The notes under the pieces: model-generated | The model's input: the letters and a program-made list of their open reading frames with translations, nothing else | What the model was told of the DNA's origin: nothing | The model's database searches: none | Position numbers and translations under genes: made by a program | Shown here: one piece after another, positions 42,892 through 51,191 of the stretch | Numbering within the stretch: position 1 is the first letter of the stretch | Layout: the number at the start of each line of letters is the position of its first letter | Origin: Rhizobium sp. 16-449-1b | GTDB taxonomy: Bacteria > Pseudomonadota > Alphaproteobacteria > Rhizobiales > Rhizobiaceae | Reading direction: 5' to 3' | Length of the DNA stretch: 64,000 nt | Assembly: GCF_017741935.1 (NCBI RefSeq) | Contig: NZ_JAGHMH010000018.1 | Span: forward strand, 124,001-188,000

Positions 42892-43812
42892 ATGAAAATC
42901 TTGACGGATGCCGATCTTGATAAGCGGGAGTTCATGGCAATCGCCATAGACGCCATCACGGAATCCTTCCGGCTCAAATCGAAAGGCGCTTTTGTCGCCC
43001 CACCGAGGCATAGCGTACCATTCGCCGATAAAGGCAACCTCGTCTTCACAATCGGCGGATCAGTATCTGATGAGTCCGTGGCCGGCTTCCGCGTCTACGA
43101 TACGTTTCACGGCGAAAAGCACGACCAGCTAGTTGCCATCTGGCGAGCGGAAACTGCGGAGCTTATCGGGATCGTCATAGGCGAAAGACTGGGCGCGGTT
43201 CGCACCGGCGCCATCGGCGGAGTGGCGATCCGGCATATGTCAAATCCCGACGCAAGCCGCGTCGGTGTGCTTGGCGGCGGCCAGCAAGCCCGCACCCAGT
43301 TGGAAGCAGCGGCGGCTGTTCGCAAGCTTGAGCATGTCAGGGTCTTCAGCAGAAGCGACGACGGCCGGCGCGCATTCGCGTTGGAAATGAACGAACGCCT
43401 GCAAGTGCCCGTGGAGCCGGTTGCTTCGGCACAGATCGCGGTGGAAGGTGCAGACATCGTCTTGTGCGCAACAAGCAGCACTGTTCCGGTCATCGAAGCT
43501 GCGTGGCTCAAGCCAGGCGCGCACATCAACACCGTCGGCCCGAAGACAACGGCCGCGCATGAGATCGGGCTGGATGTCGCGACACGGGCGGGAACGATAA
43601 CAACAGACTCGCTCGAGCAGATGAATGCCTACGACAAACCATTCTTTCTGACTGGCTCTCCCAAGGAGAGCTTGGTCTGCGATCTCGCCCAAATAGCCTG
43701 TGGCGATATCCCCGGGCGCCGCACGCGCGAGGAGATAACGTTGTTCTGCTCGGTTGGCCTCGCCGGAACAGAAGTGCTGGTGGCCGCCAAGATTATCGCG
43801 GCAGCTCAATAG
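42892..43812 (+). CDS. Ornithine cyclodeaminase / mu-crystallin family protein
   Basis: The ATG at 42892 (MKILTDADLDK) gives 306 residues; an in-frame ATG 30 bases upstream is weaker. The NAD(P)-binding fold has GVLGGGQQARTQLEAAAAV, and the substrate domain includes ERLGAVRTGAIGG, with Arg and Lys/Thr positions for the carboxylate. The family contains ornithine cyclodeaminase, alanine dehydrogenase (archaeal), and ketimine reductases. The canonical ornithine-binding Asp is not obvious by eye, so assignment to a specific reaction is not justified. Codon use is somewhat less GC-biased than in the neighbours, a mild hint of later acquisition. Confidence 0.85.
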   Translation: MKILTDADLDKREFMAIAIDAITESFRLKSKGAFVAPPRHSVPFADKGNLVFTIGGSVSDESVAGFRVYDTFHGEKHDQLVAIWRAETAELIGIVIGERLGAVRTGAIGGVAIRHMSNPDASRVGVLGGGQQARTQLEAAAAVRKLEHVRVFSRSDDGRRAFALEMNERLQVPVEPVASAQIAVEGADIVLCATSSTVPVIEAAWLKPGAHINTVGPKTTAAHEIGLDVATRAGTITTDSLEQMNAYDKPFFLTGSPKESLVCDLAQIACGDIPGRRTREEITLFCSVGLAGTEVLVAAKIIAAAQ

Positions 43813-43834
43813 GCCACCCCCACAAAAACAAAAA

Positions 43835-43873
43835 AGCGCCCTCGCCCACCATCATCCGGCAAGCGAGGGCGCT
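43835..43873. terminator. Bidirectional hairpin between the cyclodeaminase-family gene and clpP
   Basis: The 11 bp arms AGCGCCCTCGC (43835-43845) and GCGAGGGCGCT (43863-43873) are perfect. On the minus strand the stem is followed by TTTTTGTTTTTGTG, fitting termination of the clpP transcript. Confidence 0.85.
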
Positions 43874-43888
43874 CTCATCTCAATCCGA

Positions 43889-44473
43889 TCAGATGTCGCT
43901 CTGCGACGTCACGATGCGCGAGACCAGGCCGTAGGCCTTGGCTTCTTCGGCCGACAGCCAGTAATCGCGGTCGGTGTCGGCGGCGATCTTTTCGTAAGAC
44001 TGGCCGGTGGCGTCAGCCATGATCTTGTTCAGGCGCTCGTTCATCTTGATGATCTCGCGTGCCTGGATTTCGATGTCGGACGCCATGCCGCGCGTGCCGC
44101 CCGAGGGTTGGTGCAGCAGGAAGCGGGTGTTGGGCAGGCAAAGGCGCTGCTCCTTGGGCGCGGCGACATAGATCAGCGCGCCGGCCGAGGCGACCCAGCC
44201 GGTTCCGATCATCCAGACCTTCGGCTTGATGAACTTGATCATGTCGTGGATCGAATCGCCGGATTCGACGTGGCCGCCGGGCGAATTGACGTAGATGCGG
44301 ATGTCTTCGTCGCTGGCCGCGGCAAGCGCCACGAGCTGCGAGCAGACCTTCTGCGCCAGTTCCTGGTTGATCGGTCCATAGATGAAGATGGAACGCGACT
44401 TGAAAAGGTTCGCCTCCGTTTCCTTGCCGAGCGGCAGTTCCTTCGTCTTGTCGTCCTGGTCTTCGTCGTTCAT
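43889..44473 (-). CDS. ClpP-family serine protease, second-type paralogue
   Basis: The ATG at 44473 gives 194 residues; an in-frame start 78 bases upstream would add an unusual basic tail. The catalytic triad positions are seen: Ser96 in VASAGAL, His121 in LLHQPSGG and Asp170 in TDRDYWLSAEEAKAYGL. The oxyanion-loop segment NSPGGHVESGDSI is also conserved. The canonical ClpP context GMAASMGA is replaced by GWVASAGA, and the N-terminus carries an acidic lead (NDEDQDDKTKE) unlike the axial loops of ClpP1. It lies without clpX, so it is probably an accessory ClpP subunit. It is transcribed alone. Confidence 0.88.
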   Translation of the reverse strand: MNDEDQDDKTKELPLGKETEANLFKSRSIFIYGPINQELAQKVCSQLVALAAASDEDIRIYVNSPGGHVESGDSIHDMIKFIKPKVWMIGTGWVASAGALIYVAAPKEQRLCLPNTRFLLHQPSGGTRGMASDIEIQAREIIKMNERLNKIMADATGQSYEKIAADTDRDYWLSAEEAKAYGLVSRIVTSQSDI

Positions 44474-44701
44474 TCGAACCTCTCTCACGTAAATTCGGGT
44501 TCCCCGCACATAGTGCGACTCAATGCGTAAAACAATGCGTGAAAAAGACAAGCCACGGAACGGGTGAAGATATGGTTAGGGGTCATTGGCTTACTGAAAT
44601 GTAACTTGTGGAGGCTTTGAAAAGTCTCAATCCGTTCCTACGTCCTTCTCAAGCGATCCACTCAAGACCCATATGCGGGCACGCAGCAAAGGAGACAGCC
44701 G

Positions 44702-45529
44702 ATGTCACCCGAAGAACGCCAACTCCTGACCGCGCTTTTCGAGCGCGTCCGCACCGCAGCTTCAACCCCGCGCGACCGCGACGCCGAACAGCTGGTCGAG
44801 CAAAGCACCCGCGAGCAGCCCTATGCGGCCTATTATCTGGCGCAGGCCGTGATCGTGCAGGAAAAGGGCCTCGAGGCCGCCGCCAGTCACATCAAGGAGC
44901 TGGAAGAACGCGTCCGCCAGCTGGAGGCGAGCCAGAGCGACACCCATCAGGCCGAGCAAGGCGGTGGCTTCCTCTCTTCCATCTTCGGCAGCAGCCAGCC
45001 GCCGCAGCAGCGGGCGCAGCCGGCACCTTCGGAAACGGCATCAAGCGGCCCATGGGGCAGCGCCCCGCGCCAGCAGATCCGTGAAAACCAGGGTTTCGAC
45101 ACCGCCCCGCGCATGCAGCAGCAACCCTCCGGCCCCTGGAGCCAGCAGGCGTCTGCCCCGTCGGCCGGCGGCAGCTTCCTGCAGGGCGCGCTCGGCACCG
45201 CGGCCGGCGTCGCCGGCGGCATGCTGCTTGCCAATTCGCTGAGCGGCATCTTCAGCGGCGGCCACATGTCCTCGCTTGGCCTCGGCTCGGGTGCCACGCC
45301 ATCAAGCGCGCCGACGGAAGAAACCGTCATCAACAACTATTACAACAATGACGGCGGCAGCCAGCAGGCATCGAACGATGCCGACAACACCCGCACGGTC
45401 GCTGACAACAACGTCGCCGATAACAACGATAACGGCGACAGCGGCCTGCAACAGGCCGATTACGACAACGACGACGACAATTTCGACGATCAGTCCGACT
45501 TCGGCAGCGACGACAGCTTCAACGTCTGA
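44702..45529 (+). CDS. DUF2076 domain protein
   Basis: This codes for 275 residues. The N-terminal 75 residues form the helical DUF2076 head: SPEERQLLTALFERVR, then YYLAQAVIVQEKGLEAA and a coiled coil ELEERVRQLEAS. The middle is Gln/Pro/Ser-rich and disordered. A hydrophobic Gly/Ala stretch FLQGALGTAAGVAGGMLLANSL is followed by ETVINNYYNN, a conserved motif of the family. The C-terminus is rich in Asp and Asn. DUF2076 proteins are thought to be periplasmic ligand-binding proteins, but this one has no signal peptide. The function is unknown. It is divergent from the clpP gene. Confidence 0.85.
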   Translation: MSPEERQLLTALFERVRTAASTPRDRDAEQLVEQSTREQPYAAYYLAQAVIVQEKGLEAAASHIKELEERVRQLEASQSDTHQAEQGGGFLSSIFGSSQPPQQRAQPAPSETASSGPWGSAPRQQIRENQGFDTAPRMQQQPSGPWSQQASAPSAGGSFLQGALGTAAGVAGGMLLANSLSGIFSGGHMSSLGLGSGATPSSAPTEETVINNYYNNDGGSQQASNDADNTRTVADNNVADNNDNGDSGLQQADYDNDDDNFDDQSDFGSDDSFNV

Positions 45530-45549
45530 CGATCCCCTCACACGCATCA

Positions 45550-45571
45550 GGGGCCGCGCTGAAGCGGCCCC
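45550..45571 (+). terminator. Hairpin after the DUF2076 gene
   Basis: The 8 bp arms GGGGCCGC (45550-45557) and GCGGCCCC (45564-45571) are perfect, with a 6-base loop. It begins 20 bases after the stop codon. There is no clear T-run behind it, so its strength as a terminator is uncertain. Confidence 0.55.
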
Positions 45572-45596
45572 ATCAAACCCAGCTCCTTGCGCACCC

Positions 45597-46538
45597 TTAT
45601 TGAGACGAAGCCTGCAACTGCGGACCCGCAAGCAGAAGATCAAGCCACGCGGCCGAGACTTTCTCGGCGCCCGAACCGCCGATGTGGCAATCATCGTAAC
45701 GATCGTCACCGGTGAGCAGCGCGTCCGAGTTCACGCCCTGGACGATGCCGTTTCCGCTCTTCGGCAAGGCAAGTTGAGCGCGCAGTATCGGATTGTCGTC
45801 CGTATGCTGTTTGAAACCGCCATTGGCGGGCTCAAGGCATCTGGTCGCCACCGAGATATAGACAGGCGCCGCGACCCCAAGCCCGCGCAGCGTCCCCACC
45901 ATCGACAGAAAGCGCTGTTCGTAAACCTGCGTGCTGGTGCCCTTGACGAAATCGGCCTCGCCCTGCACCCAAAGCACGTTGGTCACGCGATAGCCGGCGT
46001 CGTGAAGCTTCTTCGTGCTGTCGGCGAGTACGGGGTTGATATCGCCGCCTTCGGCCCAGCGCGCCACCTCGGAGCCGGAATAGGCAACCGGCGCGATGAT
46101 GACATTGTCATAGCGCCCGGATGCGATCAGCGAATTGCCGACCTCCGTCCAATATTCGCCCTTGGTATCCGTCGAGCCGAGAAGCGGCGATGCGGCGGTA
46201 AAGCAATGGCCGTCGAATTCATTGATCACGCGCTCGCCATACATCGACCGGTGCCGCTGGCCGCCGTCATTGGCCGCATTCGACTGTCCGAGAACCAGGA
46301 GAACAGCGGTTCGGTCGGTCTGGGCGGGGCATGCGACCGCCGTCTTCGTCTCGTCTCCAATCAGACGCTCCTTGTCGTCGAACGTATAGCGGCTCGGAGG
46401 CGGCGGTTCGGGGGCGACGAATTGATGTTTCAGCGCTGAAAACTGGGGCCAGGGAAACATTTCGTGCCGCGCACTCATGCCACCGGAGATGAACACCGCA
46501 AGCAATGCGGCGCATCCGAAAACGAGATTTCGAAACAT
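45597..46538 (-). CDS. SGNH-fold acetylesterase (sialate O-acetylesterase-like)
   Basis: The ATG at 46538 gives 313 residues. A hydrophobic N-terminal segment (about 5-22) suggests export or anchoring. The catalytic serine lies in LLVLGQSNAAND, the GQSN motif of the carbohydrate-esterase group with SGNH fold; LWVQGEAD is the second conserved block, and the Asp-His pair is in DDCHIGGSG. Such enzymes remove acetyl groups from sugars on surface polysaccharides. A glycosyltransferase gene is encoded divergently 300 bases away, so the two may relate to surface sugar modification. The substrate is unknown. Confidence 0.85.
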   Translation of the reverse strand: MFRNLVFGCAALLAVFISGGMSARHEMFPWPQFSALKHQFVAPEPPPPSRYTFDDKERLIGDETKTAVACPAQTDRTAVLLVLGQSNAANDGGQRHRSMYGERVINEFDGHCFTAASPLLGSTDTKGEYWTEVGNSLIASGRYDNVIIAPVAYSGSEVARWAEGGDINPVLADSTKKLHDAGYRVTNVLWVQGEADFVKGTSTQVYEQRFLSMVGTLRGLGVAAPVYISVATRCLEPANGGFKQHTDDNPILRAQLALPKSGNGIVQGVNSDALLTGDDRYDDCHIGGSGAEKVSAAWLDLLLAGPQLQASSQ

Positions 46539-46851
46539 CCGATCGTCCAATTCTGGAAAGCATCAATGGCTGTCAGTAGGCCCCGCCGCTCGCAATTGCC
46601 TACCCGCTCAAATTGTCTTTGAGCACAGTAGATATGAAACTCAGGACTGCAATTACCCTGATTGGATGAGGCTCATACAAATGAACGAGGCGATCTATAC
46701 AATCTTAACTTGACCGTGGCGTCGTTGTCGCAACGCAGCCGTATGCAAGCTTTCGGTGCATGCGGCCCGCGACCGATTGATAAGCCCCCGCCGCATCGAT
46801 AAGGTCCGCCGCAATCACCGCACCAAAAAACCGACATCGGACGACAGAGCA
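46539..46851. other. Divergent intergenic region, no gene recognised
   Basis: These 313 bases lie between the esterase and the glycosyltransferase start. Its GC content is lower than in the neighbouring genes. It must hold both promoters. No repeat or hairpin with a clear function was seen, and an in-frame GTG at 46756 could extend the glycosyltransferase by 32 residues into it. Confidence 0.45.
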
Positions 46852-47643
46852 TTGAAAACCCTCATCATCAGCCGCAAGGCCGAGGAAACAAGGCGGCGCT
46901 TTCAGACGCGGCAGATGCAGGCGCTGGGCCTCGATTTCGAGTTTCTGGATGCCTTCGAGGCCCGCGACCTCACACAGGAGGAGTGCCAGAAGGCCGCCGA
47001 CAGCTGGCCGAGCCCGACGTTGCGCGAAGATGTCGCCTGCTTCACCTCGCACCGCATCGCCTGGCGCCGGATCATCGACAGCGGTGAGCGGATGCTGATC
47101 CTGGAAGATGACGCCGTGCTGTCGCAGAGCTTCGCCGACGCGCTGGCAAGCATCGAAGCGCGCCCCGATGGCGACGATATCGCCTACGATCTTGAATTCG
47201 CGCCGCGCGATCATATCGTCGCGAAACATCCGCTCTGGACCGACGGGACTTATAGCGCCCGCCGCGTATTCCAGAACCGCGTCGGCACGGCCGGCTATGT
47301 CATCGGCCCCGGTGCCGCCGCGCGCATGTTGAGGGACACCGAAACCTATGGCCTGCTCGACGCCTATATGTGGCATCGCGCCTGGCTGAAGGCCTACCAG
47401 ATCGAGCCCGCCCCCGTCATCCAGATGCAGTTTCTCGACGGCAGCGCCGACAAGGCGGCCTTCATCCGCAAGTCGATCGATCGCGCCTTCACGCCGAGCA
47501 AGCTGCGCAAGAACCTGCTCAGGCTGAAGCTGGAGGCCATCAAGGCCCGCAACCTCATTCGTGGCTGGCTTGGCGGCGAGAAGCGCCCGTTGCGCATGGA
47601 CCGGGCAAGTTTCCCGCCCGATCCCGCCAAATCAGCTGACTAA
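46852..47643 (+). CDS. Glycosyltransferase family 25 protein
   Basis: The start is taken as TTG at 46852, because family 25 proteins begin directly with the first strand, here KTLIISRKAEETRRR; the only upstream alternative is GTG 46756. This gives 263 residues. The family signatures are present: SHRIAWRRII, the metal-binding LEDDAVL, and GTAGYVIGPGAAARM. Family 25 enzymes act in LPS or capsule sugar transfer, usually with UDP-galactose. The C-terminal 60 residues are rich in Arg and Lys and may contact the membrane. Since neither start is strongly supported, the N-terminus is uncertain by about 30 residues. Confidence 0.85.
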   Translation: MKTLIISRKAEETRRRFQTRQMQALGLDFEFLDAFEARDLTQEECQKAADSWPSPTLREDVACFTSHRIAWRRIIDSGERMLILEDDAVLSQSFADALASIEARPDGDDIAYDLEFAPRDHIVAKHPLWTDGTYSARRVFQNRVGTAGYVIGPGAAARMLRDTETYGLLDAYMWHRAWLKAYQIEPAPVIQMQFLDGSADKAAFIRKSIDRAFTPSKLRKNLLRLKLEAIKARNLIRGWLGGEKRPLRMDRASFPPDPAKSAD

Positions 47644-47659
47644 ACTCAGCCGCGGCCGA

Positions 47660-48124
47660 TCAACCACGACCGCGATAGGTCGCCACACCCTGGTCGGGCA
47701 GCCACACGCCCTCGGGCGGCTTGCCGGTCTGCCAGAACACGTCGATCGGGATGCCGCCGCGCGGATACCAGTAGGCGCCGATCCTCAGCCACTTCGGGTC
47801 GAGCAGCTCGACCAGACGCTTGGCGATATAGATCGAGCAATCCTCGTGGAAGGCGCCGTGGTTGCGGAAGGAGTGCAGGAAGAGCTTCAGCGCCTTGGAT
47901 TCCACCAGCCATTCGTTCGGGATGTAATCGATGACGATATGGGCGAAATCCGGCTGCCCGGTCATCGGGCAGAGCGAGGTGAATTCGGGCGCGGTGAAGC
48001 GCACGACATAATCGGTGCCGGCATTGCTGGCGGGTACCTTTTCCAGCACCGCCGTCTCCGGCGAGGTCGGCGCTTCGGTCTGTTTTCCCAGCATGGACAG
48101 GCTGGAGACGTCTGTATTGGGCAT
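47660..48124 (-). CDS. queF: NADPH-dependent 7-cyano-7-deazaguanine reductase
   Basis: This codes for 154 residues of the short, unimodular QueF type. Nucleophile Cys52 stands in FTSLCPMTGQPDF, with the general acid Asp59. The NADPH motif includes ESKALKLFLHSFRNHGAFHEDC, containing the substrate-binding Glu and His pair (about 75 and 93-94). The enzyme reduces preQ0 to preQ1, a late step in queuosine tRNA modification. It begins exactly one base before the stop of the cation efflux gene, so both genes are transcribed together. No preQ1 riboswitch was recognised upstream. Confidence 0.95.
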   Translation of the reverse strand: MPNTDVSSLSMLGKQTEAPTSPETAVLEKVPASNAGTDYVVRFTAPEFTSLCPMTGQPDFAHIVIDYIPNEWLVESKALKLFLHSFRNHGAFHEDCSIYIAKRLVELLDPKWLRIGAYWYPRGGIPIDVFWQTGKPPEGVWLPDQGVATYRGRG

Positions 48125-49039
48125 TCAAGCCTCCTTGATGACTTTGACGCGGATGCCGTGGGCCTTTTCGCCCTCCGGCTCGACGTGAATGGCGATGCTG
48201 GAGCCCGGATGCACAGCGCGAATGGCATCCTCAAGGCGGTCGCAGATATCGTGCGCCTGCCTTACAGACATTGCGGCCGGCACGACAAGATGGAAATCGA
48301 TGAAAGTGACGGCGCCGGCGCGCCGGGTCTTCAGATCATGCACGCCGAGCGAACCCGTCGCATGCGTGGCAATGGCGGCCTTGATCGCCTCTTCTTCCTG
48401 CGGCTCGACCGCCTGATCCATCAGCCCGCCGATCGAATGCGAGATCACCTTCCAGCCCTGATAGAGGATGTTGATCGCGACAAGAATGGCGAGGATCGGG
48501 TCGAAGATCGCATAGCCGGTGGCAATCGCCAGCAACAGGCCGATCAGCACGCCGACGGAGGTGACGACATCAGACATGATATGCTGGCCATCCGCCGTCA
48601 GCGCCGCCGAGCGATACTTGCGACCTGTCGTGATCAAAAGCCGCGCCCAGACGGCGTTGATCACGCCGGCCGCGAAGTTGATGGCAAGACCGAGCACCGG
48701 CGCCTCGAGCATGCGGGGATCGGCCAGATGCCCCACCGCCTCGTTGACGATCAGAAGTGCGGCGACCACGATCAGCACGCCCTCGGTGACCGCAGAGAGA
48801 TACTCCGCCTTGTGATGCCCGAAGGGATGGTCGTGATCCGCCGGCTTCTGCGCATAGCGGATGACGAAGAAGGCGATAAAGGCGGCAACGACATTGACCG
48901 TCGATTCCAACCCATCGGACAAAAGCGCCACCGACCCCGTGACCCACCATGCCACCATCTTCAGGCCCATGACCCCGAGCGACATCGGAATGCCCCAGAA
49001 TGCCAGCTTCCGAACCGTAAGGTTTCCCTGTTCGCTCAT
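48125..49039 (-). CDS. Cation diffusion facilitator family transporter
   Basis: This codes for 304 residues with six transmembrane helices. The metal-site regions are visible: SDGLESTVNV in helix 2 and HIMSDVVTS in helix 5, plus the loop DHDHPFGHHKAEYLSA that is typical of CDF proteins. The C-terminal cytoplasmic domain (about 210-300) has the ferredoxin-like fold, including FIDFHLVVPAAMSVRQAHDICDRLE. The transporter would export Zn, Fe or Mn; the SDGLES pattern is closer to FieF-like members, but the metal is not certain. The gene joins queF without a gap downstream. Confidence 0.92.
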   Translation of the reverse strand: MSEQGNLTVRKLAFWGIPMSLGVMGLKMVAWWVTGSVALLSDGLESTVNVVAAFIAFFVIRYAQKPADHDHPFGHHKAEYLSAVTEGVLIVVAALLIVNEAVGHLADPRMLEAPVLGLAINFAAGVINAVWARLLITTGRKYRSAALTADGQHIMSDVVTSVGVLIGLLLAIATGYAIFDPILAILVAINILYQGWKVISHSIGGLMDQAVEPQEEEAIKAAIATHATGSLGVHDLKTRRAGAVTFIDFHLVVPAAMSVRQAHDICDRLEDAIRAVHPGSSIAIHVEPEGEKAHGIRVKVIKEA

Positions 49040-49122
49040 CTCTGTCCCTCTGCCTTCCTAGATGTCCAAATGCCTGTGCGGATGCGAACGAATTGCAGAA
49101 ACAACGCCATTCAAACGCAAAA

Positions 49123-49149
49123 CCGCCCGCGCGAAAATCGCGCAGGCGG
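49123..49149 (-). terminator. Hairpin terminator downstream of the TetR gene
   Basis: Arms at 49123-49134 and 49138-49149 pair at 11 of 12 positions around an AAA loop, and on the minus strand they are followed by TTTTGCGTTTG. This fits the end of the transcript from the TetR gene. It also insulates the cation efflux gene downstream. Confidence 0.7.
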
Positions 49150-49327
49150 CTGTTGCGGGGGATATGGGCTAGAAATTGGGATTTGTCAAAGTGGAAGTGG
49201 CGTGGGGCGGAGAAGAAGTGATTGACCGCTTTGCGCCGCCAACAGCAGTCATTGGCCGGTCCGCGCCACAACGGAAAACCTCATGTTGCGAGTGCCGCCA
49301 GACCTATATCGAACATCGCTGCCGGGG

Positions 49328-49999
49328 TTATCGTCTGTCCAGGTCTGCAAATAGGTGCACAAAACCTTCAATCAGCTTTTCGTCACTGTAGATCAATGGA
49401 TCACCTTGCGCTTCGACCATTCCTTTCATCGTAAGGAGACCCAGCGCAGCGAGATAGGCAAGAAACGCGGTCAGTCTGGGTTCGACTGTTTCGGTGCCTG
49501 TTTGGTCTTTCTCTATCAGCGCGGCAGCCCTGCCGAAGATCATTGTGTTGAGCGGCCTAATTCGAGCGAACTGCTCGGGCGACCATTGAACGCCCGCCGG
49601 CCCCGCAACCTGCCCAAACATAAAGGCAAGACGGAAGTCGTCCATTTGAGGTGTGTAGGCATGGACGGTCTCACGCACGATCGCGGCAAGCGCATCGACG
49701 CCTCGCTCTGCTTTCGCGACCGCCGCTTCCACTGCCTGGGCATGGCCTTCGAGTTTGCTGAACACAAGTTCAAAGACGAGCGCGTCTTTGGAATTGAAAT
49801 AGTAATACAACCCCGTTTTGGAAATTCCTGCTTCGCGCGCAACGGCCTCGAGAGTCATCGCCGCAATGCCGCTCCTGAGCAGCACCTTTCGCGCAGCATC
49901 AAGGATTTCTTCTCGCGACCTCTCACGACGACGTTGCTGGCGCGCCAGCCGACGGTTTGCCTTGTCTTCAACGCTCTGGCTATTTTCACTGCTTGACAC
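49328..49999 (-). CDS. TetR family transcriptional regulator
   Basis: This codes for 223 residues from GTG 49999. The N-terminal helix-turn-helix covers about 28-75, with SREEILDAARKVLLRSG and VAREAGISKTGLYYYFNSKDALV. The C-terminal helical domain binds an unknown ligand. It is divergent from the MAPEG gene. A 21 bp dyad that looks like its operator lies between the promoter elements of that gene, so the pair is probably repressor plus target. Codon use is less GC-rich than the core genes, in line with recent arrival of this two-gene module. Confidence 0.92.
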   Translation of the reverse strand: MSSSENSQSVEDKANRRLARQQRRRERSREEILDAARKVLLRSGIAAMTLEAVAREAGISKTGLYYYFNSKDALVFELVFSKLEGHAQAVEAAVAKAERGVDALAAIVRETVHAYTPQMDDFRLAFMFGQVAGPAGVQWSPEQFARIRPLNTMIFGRAAALIEKDQTGTETVEPRLTAFLAYLAALGLLTMKGMVEAQGDPLIYSDEKLIEGFVHLFADLDRR

Positions 50000-50060
50000 G
50001 AGGTACTCCGATCAACGCCATCGAAATTGTTTAACAGCGGAGATTTGAACCGTCCATACA

Positions 50061-50088
50061 TTGACTTTTTCGACCAGCGGTCCAAAAT
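50061..50088 (+). promoter_or_regulatory. Promoter of the MAPEG gene with an embedded TetR-type operator
   Basis: A -35 box TTGACT (50061-50066) and a -10 box CAAAAT (50083-50088) enclose the dyad TTTT-C-GACC-AGC-GGTC-C-AAAA (50067-50087), symmetrical at 16 of 18 arm positions. A repressor bound here would block RNA polymerase at the MAPEG promoter. The divergent TetR gene begins about 60 bases away. Confidence 0.65.
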
Positions 50089-50139
50089 GAAACTGAAAGT
50101 CGATTTTATCTCCAAGACGGTTACCGGGAGAAATTTCGC

Positions 50140-50604
50140 ATGAACAATTTAAGTCTGGCCGACCCAGTATTCACGACATACGCCATTGCCGCCGCCATTA
50201 TGATCCTCAAGGGTGTTGCGATGTCATGGCTGACCGTTATCCGCATGGTTGCTGAAAATGGCGGCTTCCGAAATCCCGAAGACATGAAAAAGACTAAGGC
50301 CAACCCAAGGCCGCATGACGGCCAACTGGCCCCTAACGAGCGTGTAGAGCGTATCCGCCGCATTCAGCTCAACGATCTCGAAAACCTGCCATATTTTCTT
50401 GTCGCAGGACTGTTATACGTAACGACAGCACCGTCATTGCTCCTCGCGCAGTTTCTCTTTTATGGATATGTCGCGACACGCTTGCTGCATTTCGTTGCTT
50501 ATTACACTGCGCAGATCCACGATATTCGTGCGGCATTCTGGACGCCGGGATCACTCATCATCGTCTTCATGACGGGCAGCACGTTCGTGAGCGCTGTTTG
50601 GTAA
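50140..50604 (+). CDS. MAPEG family membrane protein
   Basis: The ATG at 50140 follows GGGAGA with normal spacing, giving 154 residues with four transmembrane helices (about 12-32, 75-98, 100-120 and 130-150). The family signature appears as ERVERIRRIQLNDLENLPYFL. MAPEG proteins include microsomal glutathione transferases; the match here is to the MGST1-like group. The likely role is glutathione-dependent detoxification of hydrophobic compounds or peroxides, controlled by the divergent TetR repressor. The region has a lower GC content than most of the window. Confidence 0.9.
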   Translation: MNNLSLADPVFTTYAIAAAIMILKGVAMSWLTVIRMVAENGGFRNPEDMKKTKANPRPHDGQLAPNERVERIRRIQLNDLENLPYFLVAGLLYVTTAPSLLLAQFLFYGYVATRLLHFVAYYTAQIHDIRAAFWTPGSLIIVFMTGSTFVSAVW

Positions 50605-50904
50605 GCCGGCCTTTTCGGGTCGTTGCGGGCTTATGATATTCAAGTCGCTGCAAAGGGCCGGATGTGGTCGTCCGTGTGGGGCCGTTGCGGTCTTTCGTTT
50701 CGCGCCCAAAGCGGTCATCAATTCCAGATCCGAGCTTCCGATGTAGTATCACAGGAGGCGGAAGCCAATTTAGGTTTGCGAAGGCTTGTTCTTGTGGGGG
50801 CGTCCGCGTTTTGGGATTTCTCGGATTAGACTGGCTTGTTCTCGTTTTGCCTGTTTATTTTCGCAATGTCCCGATGACCGGTTGGGGGCCTAGGGTCAAA
50901 ACCC
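50605..50904. repeat. Intergenic region with degenerate repeats and a MITE-end relic
   Basis: No gene is seen. The segment 50672-50721 (with GGGGCCGTTGCGGTCTTTCG) resembles 53150-53203 (GGGGCCGACTGCGGTCTTCCG) at about three quarters of positions. CTAGGGTCAAAAC at 50890-50902 is identical to the first 13 bases of the terminal repeat of the element at 29752-30021. This suggests leftovers of mobile or repetitive DNA next to the DUF2161 fragment. Confidence 0.5.
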
Positions 50905-51186
50905 CTACTCCCCGCCCTCACCCGCATCACCACCAAACACCACCGTCTGCGGCCACCGCAACAACGCCGCCTCGCCCGCCTCGTTCAGCGCATAGACGCC
51001 CTTCCCCTGCCGGTCAAACCAGCCATAGACATTGTCGAGCAGGATGCGCCCCGCCTGCGGCGCCCATGTCTTCATGTCGCGTGGCCGCGCCAGCCCCTGT
51101 TGCAATGCCGAGGCGCAGATCAGCGCCTGTTGCCGGTAGGCGGTCATGATCGGCGAGCGCGTGGCGCCGCCGAGCGCCGGGTCGCC
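50905..51186 (-). pseudogene. C-terminal fragment of a DUF2161 gene, duplicated
   Basis: This segment aligns without gaps to 53684-53965, the end of the complete DUF2161 gene, with about 13 mismatches in 282 bases (some 95 percent identity). It encodes the last 94 residues, including SPIMTAYRQQALICASALQQG and the stop codon, but the N-terminal two thirds are missing. An open frame runs on upstream to 51279, but that part overlaps the isochorismatase gene and has no relation to DUF2161. It is most probably a nonfunctional relic of duplication. Confidence 0.85.
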
Positions 51187-51191
51187 GTCCC

